A DNA stretch of 64,000 nt from Saprospira grandis (GTDB lineage: Bacteria > Bacteroidota > Bacteroidia > Chitinophagales > Saprospiraceae). Below, in pieces: positions 33,436 through 41,687 of this stretch (the first letter of the stretch is position 1; the number at the start of each line of letters is the position of its first letter). The stretch covers positions 2,522,501 through 2,586,500 of the forward strand of contig NZ_CP110854.1 of NCBI RefSeq assembly GCF_027594745.1. Reading direction: 5' to 3'. The notes beneath the pieces are model-generated. The model did not search any database. It saw only the letters and a program-made list of their open reading frames with translations, and was not told where the DNA came from. Position numbers and translations under genes: made by a program.

Positions 33436-34440
33436 CTAAAATTGTTCTTGTATGGCTTGGCGATGTGCCGAGATAGCCGCCAAGATTTGGTAGGCTAGCT
33501 CTAATGCTTTAACGCCATCTTCTAAACTAACCGTTGGCTCTGTATCCTCGATAATGCTTTTGGCAAAGAGCTCCAGTTCGGTTTTGATGGCATTAACGGC
33601 CTGCGTCTCGGGCTGGTCCACCAACAAATAGCGTTCTCCTTGAGGGGTTTCTAGGGCCATGAGGCGGTCGGCCTCTTCTACCCCCTCAGGGCTATCGTAT
33701 AGGCGGATGAGCTCGCTCTTCTTCTCCAAAAAGTCCATACTGATGTAGGCATCTGACTGGAAAAGGCGAAACTTACGCATGCTTTTCATAGAGATGCGGC
33801 TAGCAGTAATATTGGCTACTGCTCGGTTCTCAAATTCTATCCGAGCATTGGCAATGTCTTCGGCTGGGCTCACAATGGCTACGCCACTAGCTTGTACCGA
33901 ACGCACGGGCGAGTTGACCAATTTGAGCAAAATATCCAGATCATGAATCATGAGGTCCAAAACAACAGAAACATCATTGCCTCTGGGGTTGAAGGGGGCC
34001 AATCGGTGGGCCTCGATAAACATGGGCGAAATATCTTGCTCGGCCATGGCCAAATAGGCGGGATTAAAACGCTCTACAAAACCTACTTGTCCCTTGATGC
34101 CGGCTTCTTGGGCTAGGGCCAAAAGGGCTTTGCCCTCTTCTAGTGTTTGGGTAATGGGCTTTTCTACAAAGATGTGTTTGCCTGCTGCAATGGCTTTTTT
34201 TGCCATTTCAAAGTGGCTGCTAGTGGGCGTTACAATATCCACTACGTCCACGGCTGCAATCAGTTCATCTAGATGGTCGTAGGCCTTTAGGCCCAGTTCT
34301 TCGGCAATGCTGGCAGCCCGCTCGGCCTGCGGTTCATAAAAACCGACAAGCTCATAAACATCGGGTAGTAGTTGCAAACATTTGAGGTGTATTTTTCCGA
34401 GATGGCCTGCACCCAAGAGGCCAATTTTTAGCTTCTGCAT
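33436..34440 (-). CDS. Gfo/Idh/MocA family NAD(P)-dependent oxidoreductase
   Basis: This 334-residue enzyme has an N-terminal Rossmann fold (KIGLLGAGHLGKIHLKCL) and the family motif GKHIFVEKPITQTLEEGKALL with the catalytic-type Glu-Lys-Pro. The C-terminal domain contains GRGNDVSVVLDLMIHDLDILLKL, with the His typical of sugar-type substrates. The reaction would be oxidation or reduction of a sugar or nucleotide sugar. I placed the start at the ATG at 34440, preceded by AGG; a TTG nine codons upstream is not needed and would overlap the -7 box. It heads a likely unit with the lipoprotein and the sugar transferase, suggesting envelope polysaccharide work. Confidence 0.88.
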   Translation of the reverse strand: MQKLKIGLLGAGHLGKIHLKCLQLLPDVYELVGFYEPQAERAASIAEELGLKAYDHLDELIAAVDVVDIVTPTSSHFEMAKKAIAAGKHIFVEKPITQTLEEGKALLALAQEAGIKGQVGFVERFNPAYLAMAEQDISPMFIEAHRLAPFNPRGNDVSVVLDLMIHDLDILLKLVNSPVRSVQASGVAIVSPAEDIANARIEFENRAVANITASRISMKSMRKFRLFQSDAYISMDFLEKKSELIRLYDSPEGVEEADRLMALETPQGERYLLVDQPETQAVNAIKTELELFAKSIIEDTEPTVSLEDGVKALELAYQILAAISAHRQAIQEQF

Positions 34441-34464
34441 CCTTTTAGTATTTATAGTTTGGCG

Positions 34465-34472
34465 CAAAGATA
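34465..34472 (-). promoter_or_regulatory. -7 box upstream of the oxidoreductase gene
   Basis: TATCTTTG on the minus strand, 25 bases before the chosen ATG at 34440. It supports that start over the upstream TTG. Confidence 0.5.
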
Positions 34473-34528
34473 CTAAAACGCAGCGCTCTTCTCCTTAAAC
34501 TGAAGGAGCTCCTTTTTTAGAATTTCTT

Positions 34529-34646
34529 GGGGCTGCCCCTCGCTTCGCTCGGGTCGGGCCATTGCGCAGCTCGCTGCTCGCTCGGCCCTTCGGCGCAAAG
34601 CGCCTCGGTCTGCCGCCTTTGGCGGCCCTGCTCCAGCCCCTCAGCC
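34529..34646 (-). repeat. R11: structured GC-rich intergenic element, subtype B
   Basis: Sense strand is minus. Hairpin 2 GGCGC-TTT-GCGCC, hairpin 1 GGGCCGCC-AAA-GGCGG, closing stem GGCTG/CAGCC. Its 5' end faces that of R12, 176 bases away. Confidence 0.86.
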
Positions 34647-34822
34647 TGCGGCCCTTCGGGCCTGTAGAACCGTATAAGTGGTATTCGTCGCTGCGCTCCT
34701 CATGCTTTGATATGTCCCCGCCCACCCACCCCTCTGCGGGATTCCCTAAGGAATCCCTTGGGGGAGGCTGGTCCATTTGCAGCAGACAGGCGGCGAAGCC
34801 GCCGCAAAGGAGCGAAGCGACT
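34647..34822. other. Spacer between R11 and R12
   Basis: No gene. It holds a hairpin GGCCC-TTC-GGGCC (about 34650-34663), an inverted repeat GGGATTCC-CTAA-GGAATCCC (34738-34757), and GGCGGC-GAA-GCCGCC (34791-34805). Confidence 0.6.
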
Positions 34823-34941
34823 GGCCTAGCGATGTGCAGCAGTGCGGCGAAGCCGCAGACCCAGGCCGTCATGCCGCAGGGCCGAGCGAATAGCGAGCTG
34901 CGAAACGTAGCGCCGACGACCGAAGGGAGGCGGAGGCCCCC
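34823..34941 (+). repeat. R12: structured GC-rich intergenic element, subtype A
   Basis: Starts GGCCTAGCGATGTGCAG, ends GGCGGAGGCCCCC and eight A. Hairpin 1 TGCGGC-GAA-GCCGCA. Hairpin 2 is GGC-CGTCAT-GCC, one pair shorter than in R5 and R10 because of an A-to-T-side change. Confidence 0.87.
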
Positions 34942-34980
34942 AAAAAAAAGGCCCCTGCAAAGCAGCGACCTTTTAAATCA

Positions 34981-35967
34981 TTAAAGCGTTCCTTTTCGAT
35001 CTTCAGAAGAAGAGGGAAGAGAGGGAATATCTGGACCAGCCTGGCCCGCGGGCCCATAAAAGGGTTGGCCGCCAAAGTCATAGCCAAAATTGACCTCCGT
35101 AGCGCCTACACTATAATTCTGGAAATTATTGGTCGCCACATCAAAAGAGAGCAAAAGCGGCATCTGCTTGTCAAAAACAAAGCGAGCTTGGAAAGACAAA
35201 AAGCCCGGCGAGCGATAAAAAACGCCAAAGCCCAATTGGTCGCCCAAGAAAGTGGCCTTAATTCCGCCATCAATCTGTGGGCGGGGGCCTTGGGTATAAC
35301 GAAGCATAATAGAAGGCTCTAGGCTCATCTCTTGGTCATCAAAGAAAAACTTATAGCCTGCGGTCACAAAATAATGGCGATAATTATAGCCAATAGGGTC
35401 GCGGCCCGTGGCATTGCTGCCTGCAAAATCCAATTTAGATTGGACCAAATTGGGCGCCGAGGCCCCAACAAAAAAGTTGCGGGCATAAAAGTAAATGCCA
35501 AATTCGGCATCGCCAGTTGTAACGGCCTCACTGCCGTTATTGATAGCATTGTCATTATCATCGACAAAAGTAATCTCGCTGGTATTGACGCGCTGGCGGA
35601 CAATGCGGCCCGCTAGGCCCATCGATAGACGCATATCATCGCCCACGGGCAAATGAAAAGCATAAGAACCCTTCATTCCAAAACGGCGAGAAGGTCCCGT
35701 AATATCAGAGAAAATAAGCCCCCCAACGCCATGCGATTGGCCAATGAGTCCCTGATAATTGATGCCAAAAGTTTGGGGGGCCCCAGGAAAAGCCACCCAC
35801 TGCCAGCGATGAAAGAGCTGTAGCGAGTGAATCCCTTTAGAGCCTGCCACCGCAGGATTGATGAGGTAGCTATTATTATTGTATTGCGCAAAAAGAGGCT
35901 CTTGTTGGGCCTCTGCCTGCCAGCCAAAAAGCAGCAGTAGCGATAGCGTAAAGAAAAAACGTTTCAT
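34981..35967 (-). CDS. PorP/SprF family type IX secretion membrane protein
   Basis: This 328-residue outer-membrane protein has a signal peptide (FFTLSLLLLFGWQAEAQ) and the family opening EPLFAQYNNNSYLINPAVAGSKGIHSLQLFHRWQWVAFPGAPQTFGINY. It ends in barrel strands (SVGATEVNFGYDFGG). PorP/SprF proteins escort type B substrates and anchor them at the surface; here it lies 49 bases after the 1560-residue type B substrate gene on the same strand, the classic pair. A short proline- and serine-rich tail follows the barrel. Confidence 0.93.
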   Translation of the reverse strand: MKRFFFTLSLLLLFGWQAEAQQEPLFAQYNNNSYLINPAVAGSKGIHSLQLFHRWQWVAFPGAPQTFGINYQGLIGQSHGVGGLIFSDITGPSRRFGMKGSYAFHLPVGDDMRLSMGLAGRIVRQRVNTSEITFVDDNDNAINNGSEAVTTGDAEFGIYFYARNFFVGASAPNLVQSKLDFAGSNATGRDPIGYNYRHYFVTAGYKFFFDDQEMSLEPSIMLRYTQGPRPQIDGGIKATFLGDQLGFGVFYRSPGFLSFQARFVFDKQMPLLLSFDVATNNFQNYSVGATEVNFGYDFGGQPFYGPAGQAGPDIPSLPSSSEDRKGTL

Positions 35968-36016
35968 AAGCTATGAATTTAGTAGAGGGCGCCCCGAAGG
36001 GCGCCTTCTCAAAACA

Positions 36017-39000
36017 TTAACGGATAATGGTCACCGTACCTTTAAAGAGAACCGGATTAGGCTGAGAGGGGTAGTTCACCTTGAGCACATAGTAGTAAGT
36101 GGCATCAGGTAAATTGGCCCCAGAACGGAAGTCGGTACCGTCCCAGCTGTTATCATAAGCCTCCTTGCGGTAAACTAATTGCCCCCAGCGGTTATAAACC
36201 TCTAGGTCGCCTTCTAGCAAACCTAAGCAAGGAATCTCCCAAAGGTCATTGACGCCATCATTATTAGGCGTAAAGCCAGAATGCTGGGCCACACAAGCGC
36301 CCACATTAACGGTCACGCTATCGTAGTCTACACAGTCATTATCATCTCTTACCTCCAAACTATAAGTGGTGGTCTCAATTGGGAAGCCAATGGTTGTGGC
36401 TTGAGTGGGATCATTGAGGCCCGTCATGGGGGTCCAGAGATAAGAAGTAATGTTTCCTTGGCTACCTGTACCATCTAGGGTAACGGCTTCTCCTACCAAG
36501 ATTTCAAAACCAGCATCGCTAGTGGCTACGGCTGTAACCGCTTGGAAGGTCGCCTCAATACTATCGGCAGAACAACCTAAAGCATCTGTAAGGACCACCT
36601 TCCAGTCATCGCCAGAAGTCAAGTTGAGCCCCAGGCTAGCAAAGCCGCCGCTATAGAGCGCCTGCTGGCTAGTCGTTTGGCCATTGATCGTAACAGTTGC
36701 CGTATAGAGGTTGTTGGGACCTCCTGCTGCAGGCAAGCCACCCGTAAGTTCTAAGAACAAGATCGCATTGCCTTGGCCATCACAATCATAACTGACCGAA
36801 TCCGATCCGCCATTGATTAAGACAGGCGTATAGCCTGCGGCTGTACAGATGTTGCCGCAGTTGGTGGCATTCCAGGCAAAGGTATCGATGAGCGTCTCCT
36901 GACAATCTTCGATGTCTTCCACAAAGACCTGCCAGATGTCGCCATCAGCTACGGTAAAGCTATAAGTGGCCGAAGCACCAATGTTGCCTGCTACTGGCGT
37001 ATTCAAGACATTGTCTCCAGTGCTTAGGCCTGTAATGGTCAAGCTATAGTCAGAACCATCAAAGAAAGGCGTACCGCCTGTAATATCAATAGTGACTTCT
37101 GCGGTACCGTCTAGATTACAGTTGTAGCTAGAAGGCGTAATGGCCAAAGGCACCGAATCACAGCTAATCGGACAGTTGGTACTATTAAAGATATAGGTAC
37201 TGCTGAGGGTATCAGTACAGCCATTGTCATCAATGACCGTAACGGTCCAGCTGTCGCCATCATTCACCAAGAAAGAGAGGAAGCTAGTACTACCAATAGT
37301 CCCAGCAATCTGAGCATTGCTGTAGCTTTGTCCAAATACCGTCGAGCCAGAAACGCTAACGGTATAGTTAGAGCCAAAGATAGAAGGCGCTCCACCCCCT
37401 AGGGTAACCTCTACTAAAGCACTGCCTGTAGGGAAACAGTTGTAGCCAGAACTAGCGACTACTGGATTCGCTACACAGAAATCAGGACAGTTGGTCTGAT
37501 CATAGGTAAATAGGTGGCTAGTGGTATCCGTACATGCACTGCTATCACTAACGGCCAAGCTCCAAAGATCGCCATCGGCTACATCAAAGCTGAATGAAAT
37601 GGCCGTGGCGTTTCCAGAGCCCGCTACGGTATAGCTACCGTTTTGGCCTGCTACAGAAGATCCACTTACGACAATAGTATAGTCCGATCCATTCTGGGCA
37701 GGATATCCACCATTGATGAGTACCGTGGCCGTGGCTACATTACCCCCAGCCTGACATTGATAGACCGTACTATCAATTGGGCTAGGCAAGAAGCGGATAG
37801 GATCGCTCAAACAAGGGTCATTACAAGGACTGGCATTGACGCTAGATTGGGCCGTGCAGTTGACGCCATCATTGATATAGATATCATAAATATCGGCTCC
37901 CAAAATAGGGAGGCTAACAGTTTGGTTGGCCAAGGCCTGTCCCTGAATGGTATCGCCAAAGCTATTGACCAATAGATAGTCGTAGCTGCTACCATCATAG
38001 GCGGGCAAACCACCAGAAAGCGTTAGGCTAATTGTACAGTTGTTGGGATCGTAGCCCGTAACAATATTCAAGGGCTGTAGGAAGACCAGAGGGGCTCCAT
38101 TTTCCATACTTGCACTTGGGCAAGTTAAGTCTCCCCAACTCACATCTTCATCAGCTACTGCAGATACATAGTAGACTTGGTTGAAAAGCGGGTTGCCCAT
38201 GCTGCCCGAGTTGTTGGTGTTATTGACAAAATAAGCCGAGCTGTCTCGGGTAGAGTCAATATACATAAAGCCAATGTTGGCAATCGTATCGGGAATAGGG
38301 AAGGTATTATGCAGCATAAAGCCCACATCCAAACAGCCAGGCACTACAGAAGTAGTTTGGCCCAAAGGATCTAGCATAACAGAAGGGAAGATGCTATCGC
38401 CATAGCAGATATAAGCGGTGTCCATGCTATTAAAGGCAATGGTATCGCCTTGCTCGGTCTCATACTGAGAGTCGCCAGCATAAACCTCAATCTCCTCGAT
38501 ATATTCGATGATGTATTGGCCTTGGTCACCAGGAGCACCACCATCCAACTGAAGGGCATAAGTGGTACCTGGTTCTAGGCAGCAAAGACTAATCGTAGAG
38601 CCGTTGAAGTCGGTATGGCCAGAAGCAATGGGCGTTAGTGCGCCACCGTTGGCTGCCCCTGTGCTGGTATAAGTGGCTGGCTGCAAACCGCCATAACAAT
38701 CCGTGCCATTGAGCAAAGGATAGATGGCATAGTTCAAGCGGTTGAGGTTGGTATAAGCTCTCAAGCGAATTTCTACTACCCCAGAAGGCGGAACCGTAAA
38801 GTAGTGCCATACCGTCTGATCTGCGCGATTAGCAGGGTTGGGGTCAGAAACGGGCTCTCCCGCCAAACGCTCAATACAGGCGCGTTCGTTGCTTCCTGCT
38901 ACTGCCTGAAAGGGGAGAGGAGGTTGCCCGATTAACTGAACGGGAATCTTATAGAAGGGATCAGGTAATGTAAGGCAAAGAATATCATTGGGTGGAGGGT

Positions 39001-40699
39001 TTTCTAAGGGTTCATCCACAGAGGGATCATAGGCCCAAACCGCAATAAATTGGTCATTGAAGGGGTTAAGCCCACTAACGGGGTCGGCCATGGCATAGTA
39101 CTCATAACCGGGCTCCATACATTCTCTATAGACAATAGCACTTTCTTGGGCATTGCCCAACACCCCATTGCGGCCTCCATCGGCAGCATCGAGGTTAGTG
39201 AGGTTGGCACAGGAGAAATCTCCAGGGGTACCAGGCGCAAAGCGAGGATCTGGTCCAAAAAAGGCGATGTTCTCGCTAAAGACGGATCCCGTATAGTCGG
39301 TTTCTACATAAGCGCGACCACTATTGGGGGCCGTGAAATGCGTCCAAACCGATTCATTAACGGTGTTGTTATTGCTGGCGGGATGATCATAATCATAGGC
39401 ATGATAGTTCTCAGGATTGGAGTTGGTATGCGCCGCTCCTGTTTCGCCATAATCGTTTCCACCATCAAAGGCACAGTCAAAGTCTAGGGTAATGCTAGGC
39501 GTAGAGCTGGCCCCCGAAGAGATAGGGCTAGTGCCCAAGGCAATTTGCGGAGCCGTACAGGGAATATCCTCTACATTGGGGGGCGAAGAACCACCCAAAT
39601 CATTGATTCGGACCTGTACCCAGCCTCTTTCTCCAGCATCATCAGAGGTGAGCTGAACGTAATATACTTCGCCCGGATGTAGCTTTTGGTAGCTCACGCC
39701 TCCTACCGGATCACAAGCATCAAATTCAATTTCTGCCTCAGGATCTAAACCCAAACCATCTGTCCCATCCGAGAACTCTAAATGCGAGAGGTACTCAAAT
39801 TTATCTTTTACTTGAGCAGCTGTATTCAGGTTATTCCCTACCGTACAGCCATGCCCATCTGCCGCATGATAAAACTGCATATAGGTCCCAATCTCCGTAC
39901 CGCTTAGGTCGGTGGTAATCTGTACTTCTCCAGAAGCAGGAGCCGTAAAGGCAAACCAAACCGAACCATTATCGGTCACATCACTAGCATTGGGCTCATT
40001 GGGCTCTAAAGTAACTGCTGGACACCAACCATAAGTATAGGTTTGGTTCAAATTGAGCATGGGTGCCGCACAAATAGCGTCAGGCAAATAGGTAACGGGC
40101 AAGGCAAAATGCTCTACCTCCAAAACTAAAGTATAGCTCTGGTTCCCACAACCATCAGTAGCTGTGGCGGTAAAGCTTTGGGTATTTACTCCCCCTACAG
40201 CAGGCACGGCAATAGCCCCAACTTGATTCATCGTTTGTAGGTCCTCATCAAAGCTGGTTCCCGTCAAGCTGTAGTTAAAGCCCAAGATATCATTTTCATA
40301 GCCCCGCCAATCAATATTGATGAGGCTGGGCACATCTGCAGGACAGATATACTCTTGGTTAAAAAATATCCCATCATTGGGCCGCAAATCTCCACTAGGG
40401 GCATTAACGGTCCAAGGCCCATTGTCCCCATTCCGAAACCCATAGTTAAAATCACCCAACACACCAATGGCTGCAGGGTTGTTATTGACCAAACCAATGG
40501 TGTTATCTGTGGCCAAAAATTCAAAGACAAAATCACTGTCTCCATTCAAAAAGCCGTCGCAGTCTACGTTGTTAGCTACAGACATACTCACTACTCTGAC
40601 CTCAATGCGGCCTTGCGACCAAGCCAAAAAAGGCAGGCAAAGAAAGAGTATTAAAGCTAGCCAGCTTTTCCGCTTTGGCATAGTGTAAAATAATCTCAT
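36017..40699 (-). CDS. Giant secreted adhesin-like protein with gliding-motility (CHU_C, type B) sorting domain
   Basis: This 1560-residue protein has a signal peptide (ALILFLCLPFLAWSQ). The N-terminal 750 residues have DVWFAF/VWYHF-like Cys-containing beta sandwiches, including repeated 'SVWFAFTAPASGEVQI' and 'TVWHYFTVPPSGVVEI' blocks. Residues about 930-1390 hold at least five repeats of about 100 residues, each with YNC, G-G-x-P, GSxYT and a second Cys. The end (about 1470-1560) is a CHU_C domain: FTPNNDGVNDLWEIPC, VYNRWGQLVY, NSWDGTD, LPDATYYYVL. This is a type B substrate. Its PorP/SprF partner follows. A second ATG at 40681 is also possible as start. Confidence 0.9.
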   Translation of the reverse strand: MRLFYTMPKRKSWLALILFLCLPFLAWSQGRIEVRVVSMSVANNVDCDGFLNGDSDFVFEFLATDNTIGLVNNNPAAIGVLGDFNYGFRNGDNGPWTVNAPSGDLRPNDGIFFNQEYICPADVPSLINIDWRGYENDILGFNYSLTGTSFDEDLQTMNQVGAIAVPAVGGVNTQSFTATATDGCGNQSYTLVLEVEHFALPVTYLPDAICAAPMLNLNQTYTYGWCPAVTLEPNEPNASDVTDNGSVWFAFTAPASGEVQITTDLSGTEIGTYMQFYHAADGHGCTVGNNLNTAAQVKDKFEYLSHLEFSDGTDGLGLDPEAEIEFDACDPVGGVSYQKLHPGEVYYVQLTSDDAGERGWVQVRINDLGGSSPPNVEDIPCTAPQIALGTSPISSGASSTPSITLDFDCAFDGGNDYGETGAAHTNSNPENYHAYDYDHPASNNNTVNESVWTHFTAPNSGRAYVETDYTGSVFSENIAFFGPDPRFAPGTPGDFSCANLTNLDAADGGRNGVLGNAQESAIVYRECMEPGYEYYAMADPVSGLNPFNDQFIAVWAYDPSVDEPLENPPPNDILCLTLPDPFYKIPVQLIGQPPLPFQAVAGSNERACIERLAGEPVSDPNPANRADQTVWHYFTVPPSGVVEIRLRAYTNLNRLNYAIYPLLNGTDCYGGLQPATYTSTGAANGGALTPIASGHTDFNGSTISLCCLEPGTTYALQLDGGAPGDQGQYIIEYIEEIEVYAGDSQYETEQGDTIAFNSMDTAYICYGDSIFPSVMLDPLGQTTSVVPGCLDVGFMLHNTFPIPDTIANIGFMYIDSTRDSSAYFVNNTNNSGSMGNPLFNQVYYVSAVADEDVSWGDLTCPSASMENGAPLVFLQPLNIVTGYDPNNCTISLTLSGGLPAYDGSSYDYLLVNSFGDTIQGQALANQTVSLPILGADIYDIYINDGVNCTAQSSVNASPCNDPCLSDPIRFLPSPIDSTVYQCQAGGNVATATVLINGGYPAQNGSDYTIVVSGSSVAGQNGSYTVAGSGNATAISFSFDVADGDLWSLAVSDSSACTDTTSHLFTYDQTNCPDFCVANPVVASSGYNCFPTGSALVEVTLGGGAPSIFGSNYTVSVSGSTVFGQSYSNAQIAGTIGSTSFLSFLVNDGDSWTVTVIDDNGCTDTLSSTYIFNSTNCPISCDSVPLAITPSSYNCNLDGTAEVTIDITGGTPFFDGSDYSLTITGLSTGDNVLNTPVAGNIGASATYSFTVADGDIWQVFVEDIEDCQETLIDTFAWNATNCGNICTAAGYTPVLINGGSDSVSYDCDGQGNAILFLELTGGLPAAGGPNNLYTATVTINGQTTSQQALYSGGFASLGLNLTSGDDWKVVLTDALGCSADSIEATFQAVTAVATSDAGFEILVGEAVTLDGTGSQGNITSYLWTPMTGLNDPTQATTIGFPIETTTYSLEVRDDNDCVDYDSVTVNVGACVAQHSGFTPNNDGVNDLWEIPCLGLLEGDLEVYNRWGQLVYRKEAYDNSWDGTDFRSGANLPDATYYYVLKVNYPSQPNPVLFKGTVTIIR

Positions 40700-40738
40700 A
40701 AAAAGATATTATTTGTTAATAAATGACTTTAAGCCAAT

Positions 40739-40773
40739 AAAAAGCAAGCAGTAGGTGGCTCTGCTTGCTTTTT
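40739..40773. terminator. Hairpin with A and T runs in the upstream region
   Basis: AAAAAGCAAGCAG-N9-CTGCTTGCTTTTT. It sits upstream of a gene read away from it, so no known transcript needs it there. See the findings. Confidence 0.7.
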
Positions 40774-40964
40774 GTTGCTCTTGGGCTGTTGTCTAGGCCC
40801 TATTTTACTGAGCTAAGTTAAGAAAAAATTAAACTTCTAACAGAAAATAGTTCGTCTTTCCCTTTTGGCCTAGGCTTATTCCCTTCTACTTATACTCTTA
40901 TTTCTGCCCTAGCGGATGTCTTGCTTTTTAATAGTTTGATTGTTAGGGCCTTATTTTTTGTTTT

Positions 40965-41083
40965 GGGGCCCGCGGCCAGCAAGCTGGCCGCCGCTATGCT
41001 GCGGGGCTCACAGGTCTGTTCGGCCCTGCGCCGCCTTCGGCGGCTGGGTCTGGCCTTCGGCCACCCCTACGCAGCGCTGGGCC
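40965..41083 (-). repeat. R13: structured GC-rich intergenic element, subtype C
   Basis: Sense strand is minus. It starts GGCCCAGCGCTGCG and ends GGGCCCC; closing stem GGCCC/GGGCC. Hairpin 1 TGGCC-GAA-GGCCA, hairpin 2 GCCGCC-GAA-GGCGGC, last hairpin GCGGCCAGC-TT-GCTGGCCGC. The constant block is GAACAGACCTGTGAGCC, in which ACAG/CTGT replaces GCAG/CTGC. Confidence 0.87.
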
Positions 41084-41127
41084 GCTCAACAGCTATTTTC
41101 AAACTAGACCTCCCGCTTCGGCCAGGG

Positions 41128-41163
41128 AAAAAGGCGCAAAACCTAGGTTTTGCGCCTTTTTTT
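41128..41163. terminator. Perfect palindromic bidirectional terminator
   Basis: GGCGCAAAACCTAGGTTTTGCGCC (described as arms GGCGCAAAACCT and its complement) with A run before and seven T after. No adjacent coding gene on either side. Confidence 0.8.
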
Positions 41164-41171
41164 ATGCCCAA

Positions 41172-41190
41172 TTGTTAGAATTTTGTTAAA
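41172..41190 (+). repeat. Leader motif shared with 60566-60584
   Basis: TTGTTAGAATTTTGTTAAA occurs here and, with one difference, at 60566. Both sit 80-90 bases past a minus-sense element and about 35 bases before a tandem repeat. Confidence 0.6.
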
Positions 41191-41225
41191 AACTTAAAAA
41201 ACGCAACAAAATGAAAAAAGGCAAA

Positions 41226-41288
41226 AGTTAGGTCTAGAAGTAAACTAGTTAGGTCTGGCGGTAAACTAGTTAGGTCTGGTGTTGGGAC
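41226..41288 (+). repeat. Three 21-bp tandem repeats
   Basis: AGTTAGGTCTAGAAGTAAACT, then the same with GGCGG in place of AGAAG, then a third copy that diverges in its second half. Period 21 bp, about two helical turns. Confidence 0.8.
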
Positions 41289-41344
41289 TGTTCAGGATTT
41301 TGTGTATTAGAATAAAATTTGGGCCTTTAGCCTGTTAGGATTTG

Positions 41345-41386
41345 GCCAATCATCGCCTAGGGGCTTGTCCCTAGGCGATGATTGGC
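41345..41386. repeat. Perfect 18-bp inverted repeat
   Basis: GCCAATCATCGCCTAGGG-GCTTGT-CCCTAGGCGATGATTGGC. No T run follows. It could be a protein-binding or RNA hairpin site. Confidence 0.85.
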
Positions 41387-41490
41387 TGCTCTCTTTCCTG
41401 CCTTTAGAAACAGGAAGTTGTTTAGGGCCATGGGCCAAAAACTACCCAGCCGCCGAAGAAGAACGCCAAAAGAAAAAAGACAGATGAGCA

Positions 41491-41616
41491 GGCCTAGCGA
41501 TGCGGCGGGGTGGCCGTCAGGCCAGACCGAGCCAGCTTGCTGGCGAAGGGCCGAGCAGACTTGCGAGCCCCAAAGCGTAGCGCCGCAAGGCCGCAGGCCG
41601 CAGCGGAGGCCCCAAA
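41491..41616 (+). repeat. R14: structured GC-rich intergenic element, subtype A
   Basis: Starts GGCCTAGCGATGCGG, ends GGAGGCCCCAAA. Hairpin 1 TGGCC-GTCA-GGCCA, hairpin 2 GCCAGC-TT-GCTGGC, last hairpin GCGGCC-GCA-GGCCGC-like. Between divergent genes, its 5' end facing that of R13. Confidence 0.87.
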
Positions 41617-41687
41617 TCAAAGGCCTTGTATAAAAAAATTCTATTTTAAATCTCTTCGCAGTACCTTTAGGCTCCTAAACTAAAATC

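Noticed and set aside
34441..34467. TTG start nine codons upstream for the oxidoreductase
   Set aside because: It overlaps the -7 box and is not conserved; the ATG at 34440 follows an AGG.
36017..40699. Frames on the plus strand under the 1560-residue gene
   Set aside because: Shadows of a real gene with signal peptide and sorting domain.
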